NCBI GenBank assembly: GCA_016839555.1
Contig: JAEOUA010000008.1
Location: forward strand, 1 to 64,000
DNA from: Promethearchaeota archaeon
GTDB lineage: Archaea > Asgardarchaeota > Lokiarchaeia > Sigyniarchaeales > SOKP01
Length of the DNA stretch: 64,000 bases
Direction of reading: 5' to 3'
Part shown: positions 1-8,017 of the stretch, piece after piece
Position numbering within the stretch: position 1 is the first letter of the stretch
Layout of the letters: each line of letters starts with the position of its first letter
The notes under the pieces: model-generated
Database searches by the model: none
Told to the model about the DNA's origin: nothing
What the model saw: the letters and a program-made list of their open reading frames with translations, nothing else
Position numbers and translations under genes: made by a program

Positions 1-2
1 CA

Positions 3-3000
3 TTCTCTTCGTCTTTTGGCTTGAGTTCGCAAGCCTCTCTTACTGATGCCGAAGCAAAGGATTATAAGGCGAAATTCTTGATTAATCCAAACGGTTTCAA
101 GTATCCAGTAGATCGTATTGTAATTAACGTGATCCAACATGATAAGAAAGGGTCCCTTTTTGGTGACACATCAACTATGGCGGATAATATCGTGGTAGAT
201 AGCGAGGACTATAAGGTTATGGGAGGCGCTCTTTACTTTATAAAAACGCTTGAAGAGATTGTGGCAGAGAAATATAGTGCTTTCGAGCAAGATCTTGACA
301 AATTAGACCCAAGCAGATATCTCGTGTATTACAGCATACAAGTAATATTTCCATTGGAAGTTCCCGATACTACTAATGAAACCCATCGCCTTGGACTTGC
401 TCAAGCCACGCAGTTTGCGGTAATTGATTATTTTAATCAATATGTGCAAGCGCAAACCATTGCTCAGATGAAGGCAGAGATTGCCTATACGGAGACTCTA
501 ACCTTCTGGTCAACAATTCTTACTACAGCACTGACCTACTTCGGTGGCTGGGGCGCATCTGGTTCTGGCGAATTTATTTCTGAAATAGGCGCAGCGGTTG
601 GCAAAGAGAGTACAAAGGTAATTGCCAAGATGATTATGGAAGAAGTGTTAAAAATAGCCGTCAAGACAGTAGCCTCAGCGATGTATGAAGTGCTTCAGGA
701 AGTTATAATCGATGCTTTCATAGAATCACTTGCGCAGGGCATTTTTGTGGAGATTTTGGGCATGAGCGAGGATGCGGGATTCTGGATCTCATCCCTTGCC
801 ACTTCCCTTCGAGAAAGTGTAGGTGGACCGTTTGCTTTAATGCGTAAGGGGATTACATATAGTTTATCCTTAGCTGCTGGAAAGTTGGGCATACATGTTA
901 CTTTATTTAAGAAAACGAAAGCACAGCTTAATGAATTAAATAGCAGACTTGAGGAAGCAAGACAAGCAGGAGATATAATGACAGAGTTGCAATTACAACA
1001 AGAAATTGCCGATACTGAAGCAAAGTTAGCCAAAAAGCAAAACACATTAAATCTCTTTAAGGGATTATTTAAAGGCATTGGTATGATTGCCGCTGGTTTC
1101 TTCACGGGCGGACTTGGTTTCTTGGGCTCCTTGGGATTACTTGAAACGACCATCAGTACCTCAGACTATGCAGATATCAAATCAAGAATTAATACCATGC
1201 ATCACATTCTCACCAGTCAAATTCAATTTGATATGATTATCTGCGGGAGTCCTTGTAAAAAAGGATCTGATAAAATTAAGGGTGATAATAAGCAAATTGA
1301 ACCTGAGACAGCCGTGCCACATGATTTAGAGGAAACGCATAATGAGGGAGATTTAAGAGATGCATTTGAAGATCAACAAGGTAAAATAGTAGATCCCCTT
1401 TCTCAACAATATGCAAATGATATAGATACTCCAAAGCTTCCCGACTTTTTAACCGATCCAACTGATTTGAGCCCCGAAGAAGAATTTTCTCAGAATTATC
1501 AATTAGATGCTATTCTCGAAAAATTCCCAAGTGTTTCGCAAGCCCGCATAGACACCCTACGACTTGTTCACCAGCTTGAAACTATCAGAGGTATGACAAG
1601 TTTAGATTTTGAATCATGGATTGAGGAACAAAGCATAAAAGAGGAAATTAGAAATAAAATAGAAACAGTTAAGAAATCAAATCAACGCCTAAGTCTCGAA
1701 GAGCTAAATGAAGCATTACATAATAAAGAACCTTTAACGCCAGAATTATTGTCATTATTTCAAGAAATATTCCCCAACGGATTTTTAGGAATTTCAGGAT
1801 ACGATCCTATTCTTGATTTAAAGGCATATGCTATGTTTATGGGGCTTCCATACGCTCATTTTGGGTTTTGGGGAGGTATGGGACCTAGTATTTCTCATGC
1901 TTCTGCTTATTATAAAGATGTTGCCAGATACTTTACTCAAGATTTGCGAACCTTAATTCTTTATAATGAATATGATATAGCAGAACATTTACATAATTTA
2001 TATATAAATAATAAACTTCAAAATTTTCCAAACCTTCAAGGTATTGCGACTGGGATAACTCAAGATGCTTCTGGAAGATATAAATTACCTAGAGGTAAAG
2101 ATGGGAGAGTTACTCATGAGACTATAGCGGCTATTATTGGTATCCATCAGGGTATCTTTAGTTATTGGCTTAATGGGGAACGAGCCATTACTTTATTGCA
2201 TAAGATTAATATGATTGAATTCATTAATTATTTTTATGCTGATACGGGGTTTGGTGAACAATTGTTATCATTTATTGATAATTATGGAGTATCATATCAA
2301 ATTAAGCCTGAAACTGAGGCTAGCATTTATAGTTTAAAAATAAAGCGACTATTTTTGAGATATGAAGATATTATTATAGATATTTTACAAAATAATCCCA
2401 ATAAACCTAATTATAGAAAAATTCTTACTACTCGAGATAGTAGTGGTAATTTAGTTTATTTAGAATTAGATCCATATACATCACAATTGAAATTTAGGCG
2501 ATATTCTGATGGATTGATTAGTGATTCTTTTCTAGCACTACTTATTGGAATATCTCATCAAACAATAAGTAGATGGAAAAATGAAATCAGTAAAATTAAA
2601 CCTAGTACTTATATAGAAGTAAATAATTATATTTTAAGTTTTTTTAGTGAGGATATACTCAAAACATCTTTATATAATTTTAAATTGGAGTTTGATCTCA
2701 TTAACAAGGATCCTAGTGTTTTAGCAACTTATACAGTTAAGAAACAATTAATTCATCAATTGCTCACGGGAGAGCGTTTCTATGAAAATATTCATGATAA
2801 TGCTAAAGAACTTTTTGGTTATGCTTCAACCAGGGATTATATTCCTTTAATCAAAAGTATTATTTTTGATTTACTGACTGATGAAAACTTTATGTACAGC
2901 GAGCTTTTGCCCGCAGCATTTCCAGAAGAATATTTAAGAGTTCAATCTAATTTACTTATTGGAATTTCAGCAGAAGGAGCTACTCAATTACAAAGTTTAA

Positions 3001-4076
3001 TAGATTTAGGAAAATTAATTTCAAATTATCTATATTTGAATAATCCTTTAGCGGAAGATCTTTTAGGTATAAATCTTGGTGAAAATCTGTTAGACACTAT
3101 TTATGAAATGTTGTTTGGTCGAATAACTACATCATGGCGAAAATTAGAAAATGCTGCAGAAGCTCAAAAATTAACTTTGAGATTGACTCCAGGACAATGG
3201 ATTTTAAGGGTAGCTGAAGGAAGAATGGAAAGTATACCTGCTTCATTTTTATATATACCTATAACTTGTGATATTTGTGGAAAGGATCATCATATTCAGG
3301 CACAAGAACTTTTAAGAGGTCAAGGTTGCCCAACATGTTCAAAAGGAAAGAATGAAAAAATAACTGGAGCTATGTTTGAAACTCTTCTACTTGAATTAAA
3401 AAAATATGGGGTTGTAATATTAAAAGCGGATGAACATACTCCAGTACTCGAAATATTTAAAAATGCTGAAAGCAAAATTCATTCTCTTCCAGATATGGCG
3501 TTTGATTACAATTTTATACTAACAATAACTGGCAAAGAAATAATATGGACTGTTGAATCTGATGGGAGGCAACATCGAGAAGATGGTATAGGATTTATGG
3601 CACAAATTGGAATTATTGCAAAAGAGGGAAAAATAACCCGATTGGAAATATCTGATGCTCTAACTTCCGCTGGGGTAAAAGAAATAGAGAAATTAAAAAG
3701 CTTAATAGAAATAAATAAATATTTAAACCATTTAGAGGATTTGGGTTATGATATTGAACTTTTAAGAGAATATTATAATGATTGGATAGATTATTTGGAT
3801 CGTAATAAATTAAAAGATGATCTATTTTCTAATCCTTATGAAACAAGAAGAGTCTATTTAACTCGAGTCCCTCATTGGATTACTTTTGATGAGAGGTGTG
3901 AACTTATTGTTAATGATTTTTTAAAAATTTTAGATAAGTTTGGAATTGATCCAAATGATATAACAACGGATTTAAAGAAAAAATTATTAGATGCCCTATT
4001 GAATTCTGATATTAAGTGGCAATTTAAAATATATGAAGAATCTTATTTTAAATTATGGGGTTCTCCTGAAACATAA
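3..4076 (+). CDS. Giant multidomain protein with HTH-like segments, zinc ribbon and C-terminal nuclease-like domain (5' partial)
   Basis: The frame is open to the window edge, so the true N-terminus lies upstream; TTG at 21 is only the first possible internal start. Counting from 21, about 1351 residues are visible. Residues 160-400 hold hydrophobic and Gly-rich helices. Two HTH-looking segments occur near residues 700 (IIGIHQGIFSYWLNGERAI) and 845 (LIGISHQTISRWKNEIS). A treble-clef/zinc-ribbon CxxC...CxxC lies at about 1083-1106 (CDICG, CPTCSKG). Next comes a region with LPDMAFDYNF and ESDGRQH, the D...ExDGxQH pattern of Vsr-like/PD-(D/E)XK nucleases that often follow such zinc ribbons in homing-type endonucleases. 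The 5' third is visibly richer in G+C than the rest, suggesting a composite gene. It might be a polymorphic-toxin-like or defence protein; that is inference. The function is not established. Confidence 0.7.
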   Translation, partial: FSSSFGLSSQASLTDAEAKDYKAKFLINPNGFKYPVDRIVINVIQHDKKGSLFGDTSTMADNIVVDSEDYKVMGGALYFIKTLEEIVAEKYSAFEQDLDKLDPSRYLVYYSIQVIFPLEVPDTTNETHRLGLAQATQFAVIDYFNQYVQAQTIAQMKAEIAYTETLTFWSTILTTALTYFGGWGASGSGEFISEIGAAVGKESTKVIAKMIMEEVLKIAVKTVASAMYEVLQEVIIDAFIESLAQGIFVEILGMSEDAGFWISSLATSLRESVGGPFALMRKGITYSLSLAAGKLGIHVTLFKKTKAQLNELNSRLEEARQAGDIMTELQLQQEIADTEAKLAKKQNTLNLFKGLFKGIGMIAAGFFTGGLGFLGSLGLLETTISTSDYADIKSRINTMHHILTSQIQFDMIICGSPCKKGSDKIKGDNKQIEPETAVPHDLEETHNEGDLRDAFEDQQGKIVDPLSQQYANDIDTPKLPDFLTDPTDLSPEEEFSQNYQLDAILEKFPSVSQARIDTLRLVHQLETIRGMTSLDFESWIEEQSIKEEIRNKIETVKKSNQRLSLEELNEALHNKEPLTPELLSLFQEIFPNGFLGISGYDPILDLKAYAMFMGLPYAHFGFWGGMGPSISHASAYYKDVARYFTQDLRTLILYNEYDIAEHLHNLYINNKLQNFPNLQGIATGITQDASGRYKLPRGKDGRVTHETIAAIIGIHQGIFSYWLNGERAITLLHKINMIEFINYFYADTGFGEQLLSFIDNYGVSYQIKPETEASIYSLKIKRLFLRYEDIIIDILQNNPNKPNYRKILTTRDSSGNLVYLELDPYTSQLKFRRYSDGLISDSFLALLIGISHQTISRWKNEISKIKPSTYIEVNNYILSFFSEDILKTSLYNFKLEFDLINKDPSVLATYTVKKQLIHQLLTGERFYENIHDNAKELFGYASTRDYIPLIKSIIFDLLTDENFMYSELLPAAFPEEYLRVQSNLLIGISAEGATQLQSLIDLGKLISNYLYLNNPLAEDLLGINLGENLLDTIYEMLFGRITTSWRKLENAAEAQKLTLRLTPGQWILRVAEGRMESIPASFLYIPITCDICGKDHHIQAQELLRGQGCPTCSKGKNEKITGAMFETLLLELKKYGVVILKADEHTPVLEIFKNAESKIHSLPDMAFDYNFILTITGKEIIWTVESDGRQHREDGIGFMAQIGIIAKEGKITRLEISDALTSAGVKEIEKLKSLIEINKYLNHLEDLGYDIELLREYYNDWIDYLDRNKLKDDLFSNPYETRRVYLTRVPHWITFDERCELIVNDFLKILDKFGIDPNDITTDLKKKLLDALLNSDIKWQFKIYEESYFKLWGSPET

Positions 4077-4205
4077 ATTTCTGAAGACTAATTTAATATA
4101 TTATTTTTTTAATTATTAGTTTTTTGTATATTAATGATTTTAAATAATTTTATATATTTAAAAATTTATAATAACATTGTAGAATAATAAAATAGCACAC
4201 AATTT

Positions 4206-4213
4206 GGAGATGA
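4206..4213 (+). promoter_or_regulatory. Shine-Dalgarno for a non-AUG start
   Basis: GGAGATGA is followed after 6 nt by ATC (4220), or after 3 nt by ATT (4217). No ATG, GTG or TTG lies in frame before 4283, 21 codons later. The spacing equals that at the other unusual starts in this window. Confidence 0.4.
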
Positions 4214-4219
4214 TTTATT

Positions 4220-4711
4220 ATCGAGCACGTCTATTATTGTTTTTGTAGTAGAGTTTCTGATTTTTTAAAATTTTATAATTATATGCAATCCTACGGTTTG
4301 AAGGCTTTTATTCATAGAAATTTTATCTTACTACGGAGGATTAAATGTGGGCAAACACCTATTCAACTCTCTGGGGGAAAAGGACTGTATGGAATGATTA
4401 TCAAAGTTGATGAGGAATATAGTGAGTTCTTTAGTGAAATTCAAAGGCAAAAATTCTTTAAAAATATTATTTTGTGTCCATATGATGAATTAAAAGTTAA
4501 GCGAGATGAACATAGACGATTTCCGCAAGCTAAATTTTTTGATCATACAGGTCATATTGGCATTATACAATATGCTTATAAGCACAATTATTTTACATTA
4601 GAGGAATTATCGCTAAAAATTCGAAAAAGAGTTGAAAATATTTTGAAACAAGATCTTTCTAAATTACGTGAGATTTCAATAAAAATGAAAACCAGTTATA
4701 TAGATGATTAA
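4220..4711 (+). CDS. Unknown protein downstream of the giant nuclease-like protein
   Basis: I do not recognise this family. From ATC at 4220 it is 163 residues; the first ATG is at 4283 (142 residues), but the frame upstream reads like protein (EHVYYCFCSRVSDFLKF) and is preceded by a GGAGATGA ribosome site, so I chose the longer form. The product is soluble, basic and aromatic-rich, with a central LSGGKGLYGMIIKVDEEY segment and a helical C-terminus (LEELSLKIRKRVENILKQ). It follows the giant zinc-ribbon/nuclease protein by about 140 nt on the same strand, so a partner or immunity-like role is possible but rests only on position. Confidence 0.55.
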   Translation: MEHVYYCFCSRVSDFLKFYNYMQSYGLKAFIHRNFILLRRIKCGQTPIQLSGGKGLYGMIIKVDEEYSEFFSEIQRQKFFKNIILCPYDELKVKRDEHRRFPQAKFFDHTGHIGIIQYAYKHNYFTLEELSLKIRKRVENILKQDLSKLREISIKMKTSYIDD

Positions 4712-4862
4712 TTATTAAACTATACGAAATTTACAAATAAATATTTATATATAAATATTCTTTCATTTTTCACATAAAAAATAATAATAATTAGATTTTT
4801 TAATTATTAAATTATAAATTATATGAAATATATTATTTAAAAACAAATTTAGGCAAGATTAA

Positions 4863-5408
4863 ATGTCTACAACTAAAAGAAAAAGTAGACTTCATAAGTG
4901 TTTAATTTGTGATTATGATTTATGCACTGGTTGTGAAATCTGCGAAAGTGTATGCTCTTTTGTTCACGATGCTGAATTCAATCCAATTAACACAAGAATT
5001 CATAGAGTGCGAATTGAACCCGTTTTTAACATTGCTTTAGCGTGCCAGAAATGCGAAGATGCACCATGTATACGAGCTTGCCCAGAAAAAGCCTTAGATA
5101 AAGATGAAGAGGGTTCTGTTTTAGTTGATGAGGATAAATGCAATGGCTGCGGATTTTGCATCCGTGCATGCGATTTTGGTGTAATCTCACTCCATTTAGA
5201 TACCCAAAAGGCGCTCGTCTGTGATCTATGTGAAAATATGAGAGAAGAGTTTATTGATCCTGAAGTTGGGAAACCTGAACCTCAGTGCATAGAATTGTGC
5301 CCACGAGAAGCTATATCATTGAAAACTGTTGAGCAAATAGGTGAAGAGACCAGAATTGATGCCGTTAAACGATTATTTGGGGAAATGTTAAAAGAATATG
5401 AAAGTTAA
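4863..5408 (+). CDS. Multi-cluster 4Fe-4S ferredoxin-type electron transfer protein
   Basis: A 181-residue Cys-rich protein of the HycB/AOR-partner ferredoxin type. Four cluster-binding groups are visible: CTGCEICESVC (about 22-32), CQKCEDAPCIRAC (61-73), CNGCGFCIRAC (93-103) and CDLC with a late CIELC (119-143). There is no signal peptide, so it should be cytosolic. Proteins of this architecture carry electrons for molybdo- or tungsto-enzymes and hydrogenases. The next gene is a MoaD-like protein, which fits a molybdenum/tungsten cofactor context, although no oxidoreductase catalytic subunit is present in the window. A T-rich run after the stop looks like a terminator. Confidence 0.85.
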   Translation: MSTTKRKSRLHKCLICDYDLCTGCEICESVCSFVHDAEFNPINTRIHRVRIEPVFNIALACQKCEDAPCIRACPEKALDKDEEGSVLVDEDKCNGCGFCIRACDFGVISLHLDTQKALVCDLCENMREEFIDPEVGKPEPQCIELCPREAISLKTVEQIGEETRIDAVKRLFGEMLKEYES

Positions 5409-5420
5409 TCCCTAAAATTG

Positions 5421-5441
5421 CTTTTTTTTCTTTTTTATTTT
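5421..5441 (+). terminator. T-rich archaeal-type terminator after ferredoxin gene
   Basis: Two runs of eight and six T residues begin about 12 nt after the stop codon. Archaeal RNA polymerase commonly terminates on such T tracts without a hairpin. Confidence 0.4.
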
Positions 5442-5687
5442 ATATCTTTATTATCTTTTATTTTCAATTCATTTATTTTTGAGTTAATTACTAAAAAAAA
5501 ATCAAATAATTAGAAAATAAATCATAAGCCATTTTAAAAATTTAAGTTGACCTTTAAGTTTTTTAATTAAGCATAATCCTTTAAAAAATAAATTATTCTT
5601 AATGAATAATTATTAAGAATTAAGGACAATTTTTTTTTCTAATAATTCATTAATCTAATTAAGAATTTTTTAAAATTAAAAATATTT

Positions 5688-5693
5688 GGAGGT
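5688..5693 (+). promoter_or_regulatory. Shine-Dalgarno deciding an ATT start
   Basis: A perfect GGAGGT lies 7 nt before ATT at 5701. The only conventional start, TTG at 5686, overlaps this site and so could not use it. Confidence 0.55.
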
Positions 5694-5700
5694 TTTAACA

Positions 5701-5997
5701 ATTTCAATCACACTTAATGTTAATTATGGTCCTCCATTCGATCGATATACAAAAAAAACCAAAGAAATTTTAAAAGTACAACAAGAAATCCAAATCGAAG
5801 AACTAATTTCTCTCCTACAGCAAAAATATGGAGAAGAATTTAAAGAGAATATTTGGAACCAAAAAAATCCCTCAGATTTTCATGGACGTCTCTCCATTGT
5901 GATTAATGGAAGAGCTTTTCGAGATGAAAACTTTTTAAAAAAAGAATTAAAGGATGGAGATAAAGTGTGGCTTATCCATTATTTTTATGGAGGGTAA
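5701..5997 (+). CDS. MoaD/ThiS-like ubiquitin-fold sulfur carrier protein
   Basis: About 98 residues, ending in Gly-Gly (HYFYGG) as in MoaD and ThiS, where the C-terminal glycine is adenylated and thiocarboxylated. The layout is beta-grasp: an N-terminal strand (SITLNVNYG), a helix (IEELISLLQQKYGEEF), then LSIVINGRAF and LKDGDKVWLIHYF, matching the family's VAVN and DGDEV strands. It probably serves molybdopterin/tungstopterin or another sulfur-transfer pathway. ATT at 5701 is chosen because GGAGGT sits 7 nt upstream; TTG at 5686 overlaps that site. The gene follows a ferredoxin and precedes a second beta-grasp-like protein with Sec-Sec. Confidence 0.8.
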   Translation: MSITLNVNYGPPFDRYTKKTKEILKVQQEIQIEELISLLQQKYGEEFKENIWNQKNPSDFHGRLSIVINGRAFRDENFLKKELKDGDKVWLIHYFYGG

Positions 5998-6054
5998 AAT
6001 CTCTCAAACTTCCTTTTTATTTAAACCAAATTATTAAAACTACTAATTATCAAT

Positions 6055-6064
6055 AAGGAGTGAT
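6055..6064 (+). promoter_or_regulatory. Shine-Dalgarno deciding an ATC start
   Basis: AAGGAGTGAT is followed 6 nt after GTGA by ATC at 6070. Two stop codons in the same frame (6061, 6064) exclude any start further upstream, and the first in-frame ATG is at 6178, 36 codons later. Confidence 0.55.
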
Positions 6065-6069
6065 AGAAT

Positions 6070-6540
6070 ATCAAAAAACTTAAATTTAAAATAAGTATAC
6101 CTCTCTCAGGATTAGAAAAAAGTAAAGAATTCACTATAAAAGTCAAAGATGATGCCACATTTATAGAAAGCTTAGCAATGGTAGATAAATATATTAATAA
6201 TCATTCTAAAGAATCAATCTTTCCAATATATGACCAATATATTCACAATTATTTACAATTATTTATTGATTTTACACATGAAAAGATTTATGAGGATGTT
6301 GCTGTAACTGCGTATGCACCGAATGAAAAAGGGCAGTTCATGAAATTCAATCCAGTGGGAGATAATATCGAATTTAATTTATTCCCTAACTCTGAAATAT
6401 ATCTCCAGCCTGATGCGGGTTGTTGATGAGACAAGTTTAAACCACGATTAGACATTAAAGAATTTAAAAAAATTATTGCCAAAAAATATGGAAAAGAAAA
6501 TAAATATTTCGCCCATTATTTTAAAAAAACAAAAAAATAG
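6070..6540 (+). CDS. Candidate selenoprotein: beta-grasp-like protein with tandem UGA-UGA (Sec-Sec)
   Basis: Read with UGA as Sec, this is a 156-residue protein. In-frame TGA TGA at 6424-6429 (residues 119-120) follows PDAGC, and the frame then stays open for 36 more Lys-rich codons (FKPRLDIKEFKKIIAKKY) to TAG at 6538. The part before the UGAs ends NSEIYLQPDAGC, resembling the last strand and tail of MoaD-like proteins (DGDEV..P..GG), with Cys-Sec-Sec in place of Gly-Gly. The preceding gene is a canonical MoaD-like protein. A SECIS-like hairpin starts right after the TAG. The start is inferred as ATC at 6070 after AAGGAGTGAT; ATG at 6178 would delete the first strand. If UGA is not recoded, the product ends as a 118-residue protein at Cys118. 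I do not recognise a named family. Confidence 0.65.
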
Positions 6541-6580
6541 AATGAAATCTTTCAGAAAATATTAGTGAAAGATTGACTGA
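6541..6580 (+). promoter_or_regulatory. SECIS-like element of eukaryotic type
   Basis: It begins directly after the TAG of the tandem-UGA gene. AUGA (6542-6545) is followed by the stem AAUCUUUCA (6546-6554) pairing perfectly with UGAAAGAUU (6566-6574), an 11-nt loop GAAAAUAUUAG with AAAA, and GAC on the 3' side. The arrangement gives tandem G.A/A.G pairs (6544/6576, 6545/6575) under a 9 bp helix with an A-rich loop, the eukaryotic and Lokiarchaeal SECIS plan. The lower helix is weak. The hairpin after mvhD has the same plan. Confidence 0.7.
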
Positions 6581-6687
6581 AGGTATGTGACCTTTATGTT
6601 TGTCAAAAATTAGTTATACTTATTATTTTTACAAAAAAGATAATTCAATCATAAGCTTGAATAAAAAGAATAAAAAAATAGACAAGT

Positions 6688-6936
6688 TTATGTTTTTCTG
6701 GCAAGTTCTATAAGCTCGTTTAAATGTATCACATAGTGAGGAATAGCATATATGAGGATTGAAATTATTCCTCCGATAATACTAAATATAATACTTGCAA
6801 TATAGAGTGTATTACAATACCCCACAAGCTTATTTAATGGTTCCGTAAATTCAGCATTATTCATTAATTTTCGCGCTACAAGAGCCAAGATAAATTTTAT
6901 GTTAAAAGAAAAGAAATAAATGAGAGAAGAAAGCAA
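6688..6936 (-). CDS. Small membrane protein, possibly N-terminally frameshifted
   Basis: 82 residues from TTG, with two hydrophobic segments: an N-terminal one (SLIYFFSFNIKFILALVA) and a clear membrane helix (IASIIFSIIGGIISILIYA). The family is not recognised. Just upstream, in another frame, ATG at about 6967 begins MRAFQVLIRSIAFFSHLF, which reads like the natural start of such a protein, so a frameshift in the TTCTTC/TCTCT run near 6930 may have split it. It lies downstream of the 7191-7682 and 6990-7187 genes on the same strand and could belong with them. Confidence 0.45.
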   Translation of the reverse strand: MLSSLIYFFSFNIKFILALVARKLMNNAEFTEPLNKLVGYCNTLYIASIIFSIIGGIISILIYAIPHYVIHLNELIELARKT

Positions 6937-6989
6937 TGCTTCGAATTAATACCTGGAAAGCCCTCATGAATATGTGCGATCTGTTGAGA

Positions 6990-7187
6990 CTACGTGATGG
7001 GTTCACCAGTGTAGACAGAACGTGGTTGATATTCTCTGTTTGATGATTGCACTATAGGTATTTCTAAAGGATAATTTAATTTAGAAGAAAAGCCTTGTGG
7101 AGTGCGAAAGGGTAGTTTTATTCCACAACAATTATAATATCTTTGATCTGGATTCTGTATTTGCTTATCACAATTCGAACAATGCAC
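6990..7187 (-). CDS. Small zinc-ribbon protein
   Basis: 65 residues from GTG. An N-terminal CSNC...CC cluster (Cys3, Cys6, Cys20, Cys21) looks like an archaeal zinc-ribbon half, followed by a low-complexity Pro/Ser-rich tail ending GEPIT. It starts 3 nt after the stop of the preceding gene (7191-7682), so the two are probably co-transcribed and translationally coupled. Its role is unknown; such short zinc ribbons usually mediate nucleic-acid or protein contacts. No separate ribosome site is visible. Confidence 0.5.
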   Translation of the reverse strand: MHCSNCDKQIQNPDQRYYNCCGIKLPFRTPQGFSSKLNYPLEIPIVQSSNREYQPRSVYTGEPIT

Positions 7188-7190
7188 TGT

Positions 7191-7682
7191 TTATGCTATC
7201 CTCGAATCACTTGTAATAGGGATCTTATCGGTCTTATTTTTTTCGAAAATTTCCTGTATAATTCTATAGAAATCTTTTCTTCTATTAACAAAATGAGAAT
7301 ATAGTTCCCCTCTATTTTGTGACGCAGTGAGTCGCCATCGAGTTATTTTCGGATTTCCCCTCCCATCTTTGATAAGTTTCCCCTTTTTGCGTTTCACTAT
7401 TTCTATTTTTATCCGTCCTTTTTTAGGTTTATCGGGAATAATTCTTTCAACATCATACCAACGCACCCATTTACTCTTTCCAATATCTTTTAGTCCATCT
7501 CTCATAAAGCTATACTGTATTCTCCATGCAAATCCATTATCACTAACCACCAATAATCCATAACTTTTTCCGATTTTACATTTTGATATGATAATAGGCT
7601 CTCCTACTGCGTCTGTCGACATCATTTTCTCAAATTTTTTTTGCCTATCAGGAGATAATTCCCATCCTTCAATTACAGGAAT
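7191..7682 (-). CDS. Unknown basic beta-rich protein (possible PH-like domain)
   Basis: Read from ATT at 7682 it is 163 residues; the first ATG is at 7625 (144 residues). The ATT is preferred because a strong AAGGTGATC site lies upstream and the added part (PVIEGWELSPDRQKKFEKM) is good protein sequence, while a stop codon closes the frame just beyond. The middle (KSYGLLVVSDNGFAWRIQY, then WVRWYDVERI) resembles the strand pattern of small PH-like folds, followed by Lys-rich strands and a terminal helix. No enzyme motif is seen. It is followed 3 nt later by a small zinc-ribbon gene. Confidence 0.6.
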   Translation of the reverse strand: MPVIEGWELSPDRQKKFEKMMSTDAVGEPIIISKCKIGKSYGLLVVSDNGFAWRIQYSFMRDGLKDIGKSKWVRWYDVERIIPDKPKKGRIKIEIVKRKKGKLIKDGRGNPKITRWRLTASQNRGELYSHFVNRRKDFYRIIQEIFEKNKTDKIPITSDSRIA

Positions 7683-8017
7683 ATATGATCACCTTATTTT
7701 TATTTTTTTTATATTTGTATTTTGATAGTTTCCTCTAAGAACTAATTTTATTTAAAACTTATGTGGGGTGGAAATTAATATTTTTTCTTGATATACTCTC
7801 AGATCATACTATTAGCAATTATCAATAAAAAATAAAATGCAAAAAAGAAGTATAATTGTAATAATAAAAAAGAGATAAAAAGGAGAGAAAAAAAAAGACA
7901 AATAAAGAATCAAAATGCCTAAAATTTGTGAAATTTTAAACTAATCTAAATCTTTATTTTAATGTTAAACTTTTATGCTTGTCTTACATAGAACCTTACT
8001 TGACTTACTTTTATTTA
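7683..8017. other. Intergenic, AT-rich
   Basis: Apart from the ribosome site of the gene ending at 7191 I see no gene here. It is homopolymer-rich sequence between the start of one leftward gene and the end of the cold-shock gene, and probably carries the promoter of the former and the terminator of the latter. Confidence 0.5.
7687..7695 (-). promoter_or_regulatory. Strong Shine-Dalgarno deciding an ATT start
   Basis: AAGGTGATC, matching the complement of an archaeal 16S 3' end, precedes ATT (7682) with 6 nt between GGTGA and the start. The first ATG in frame is 19 codons later. Confidence 0.6.

Noticed and set aside
695..1153. 152-codon minus-strand frame
   Set aside because: Antisense shadow of the giant protein gene; Ser/Pro/Lys-rich translation without a family look.
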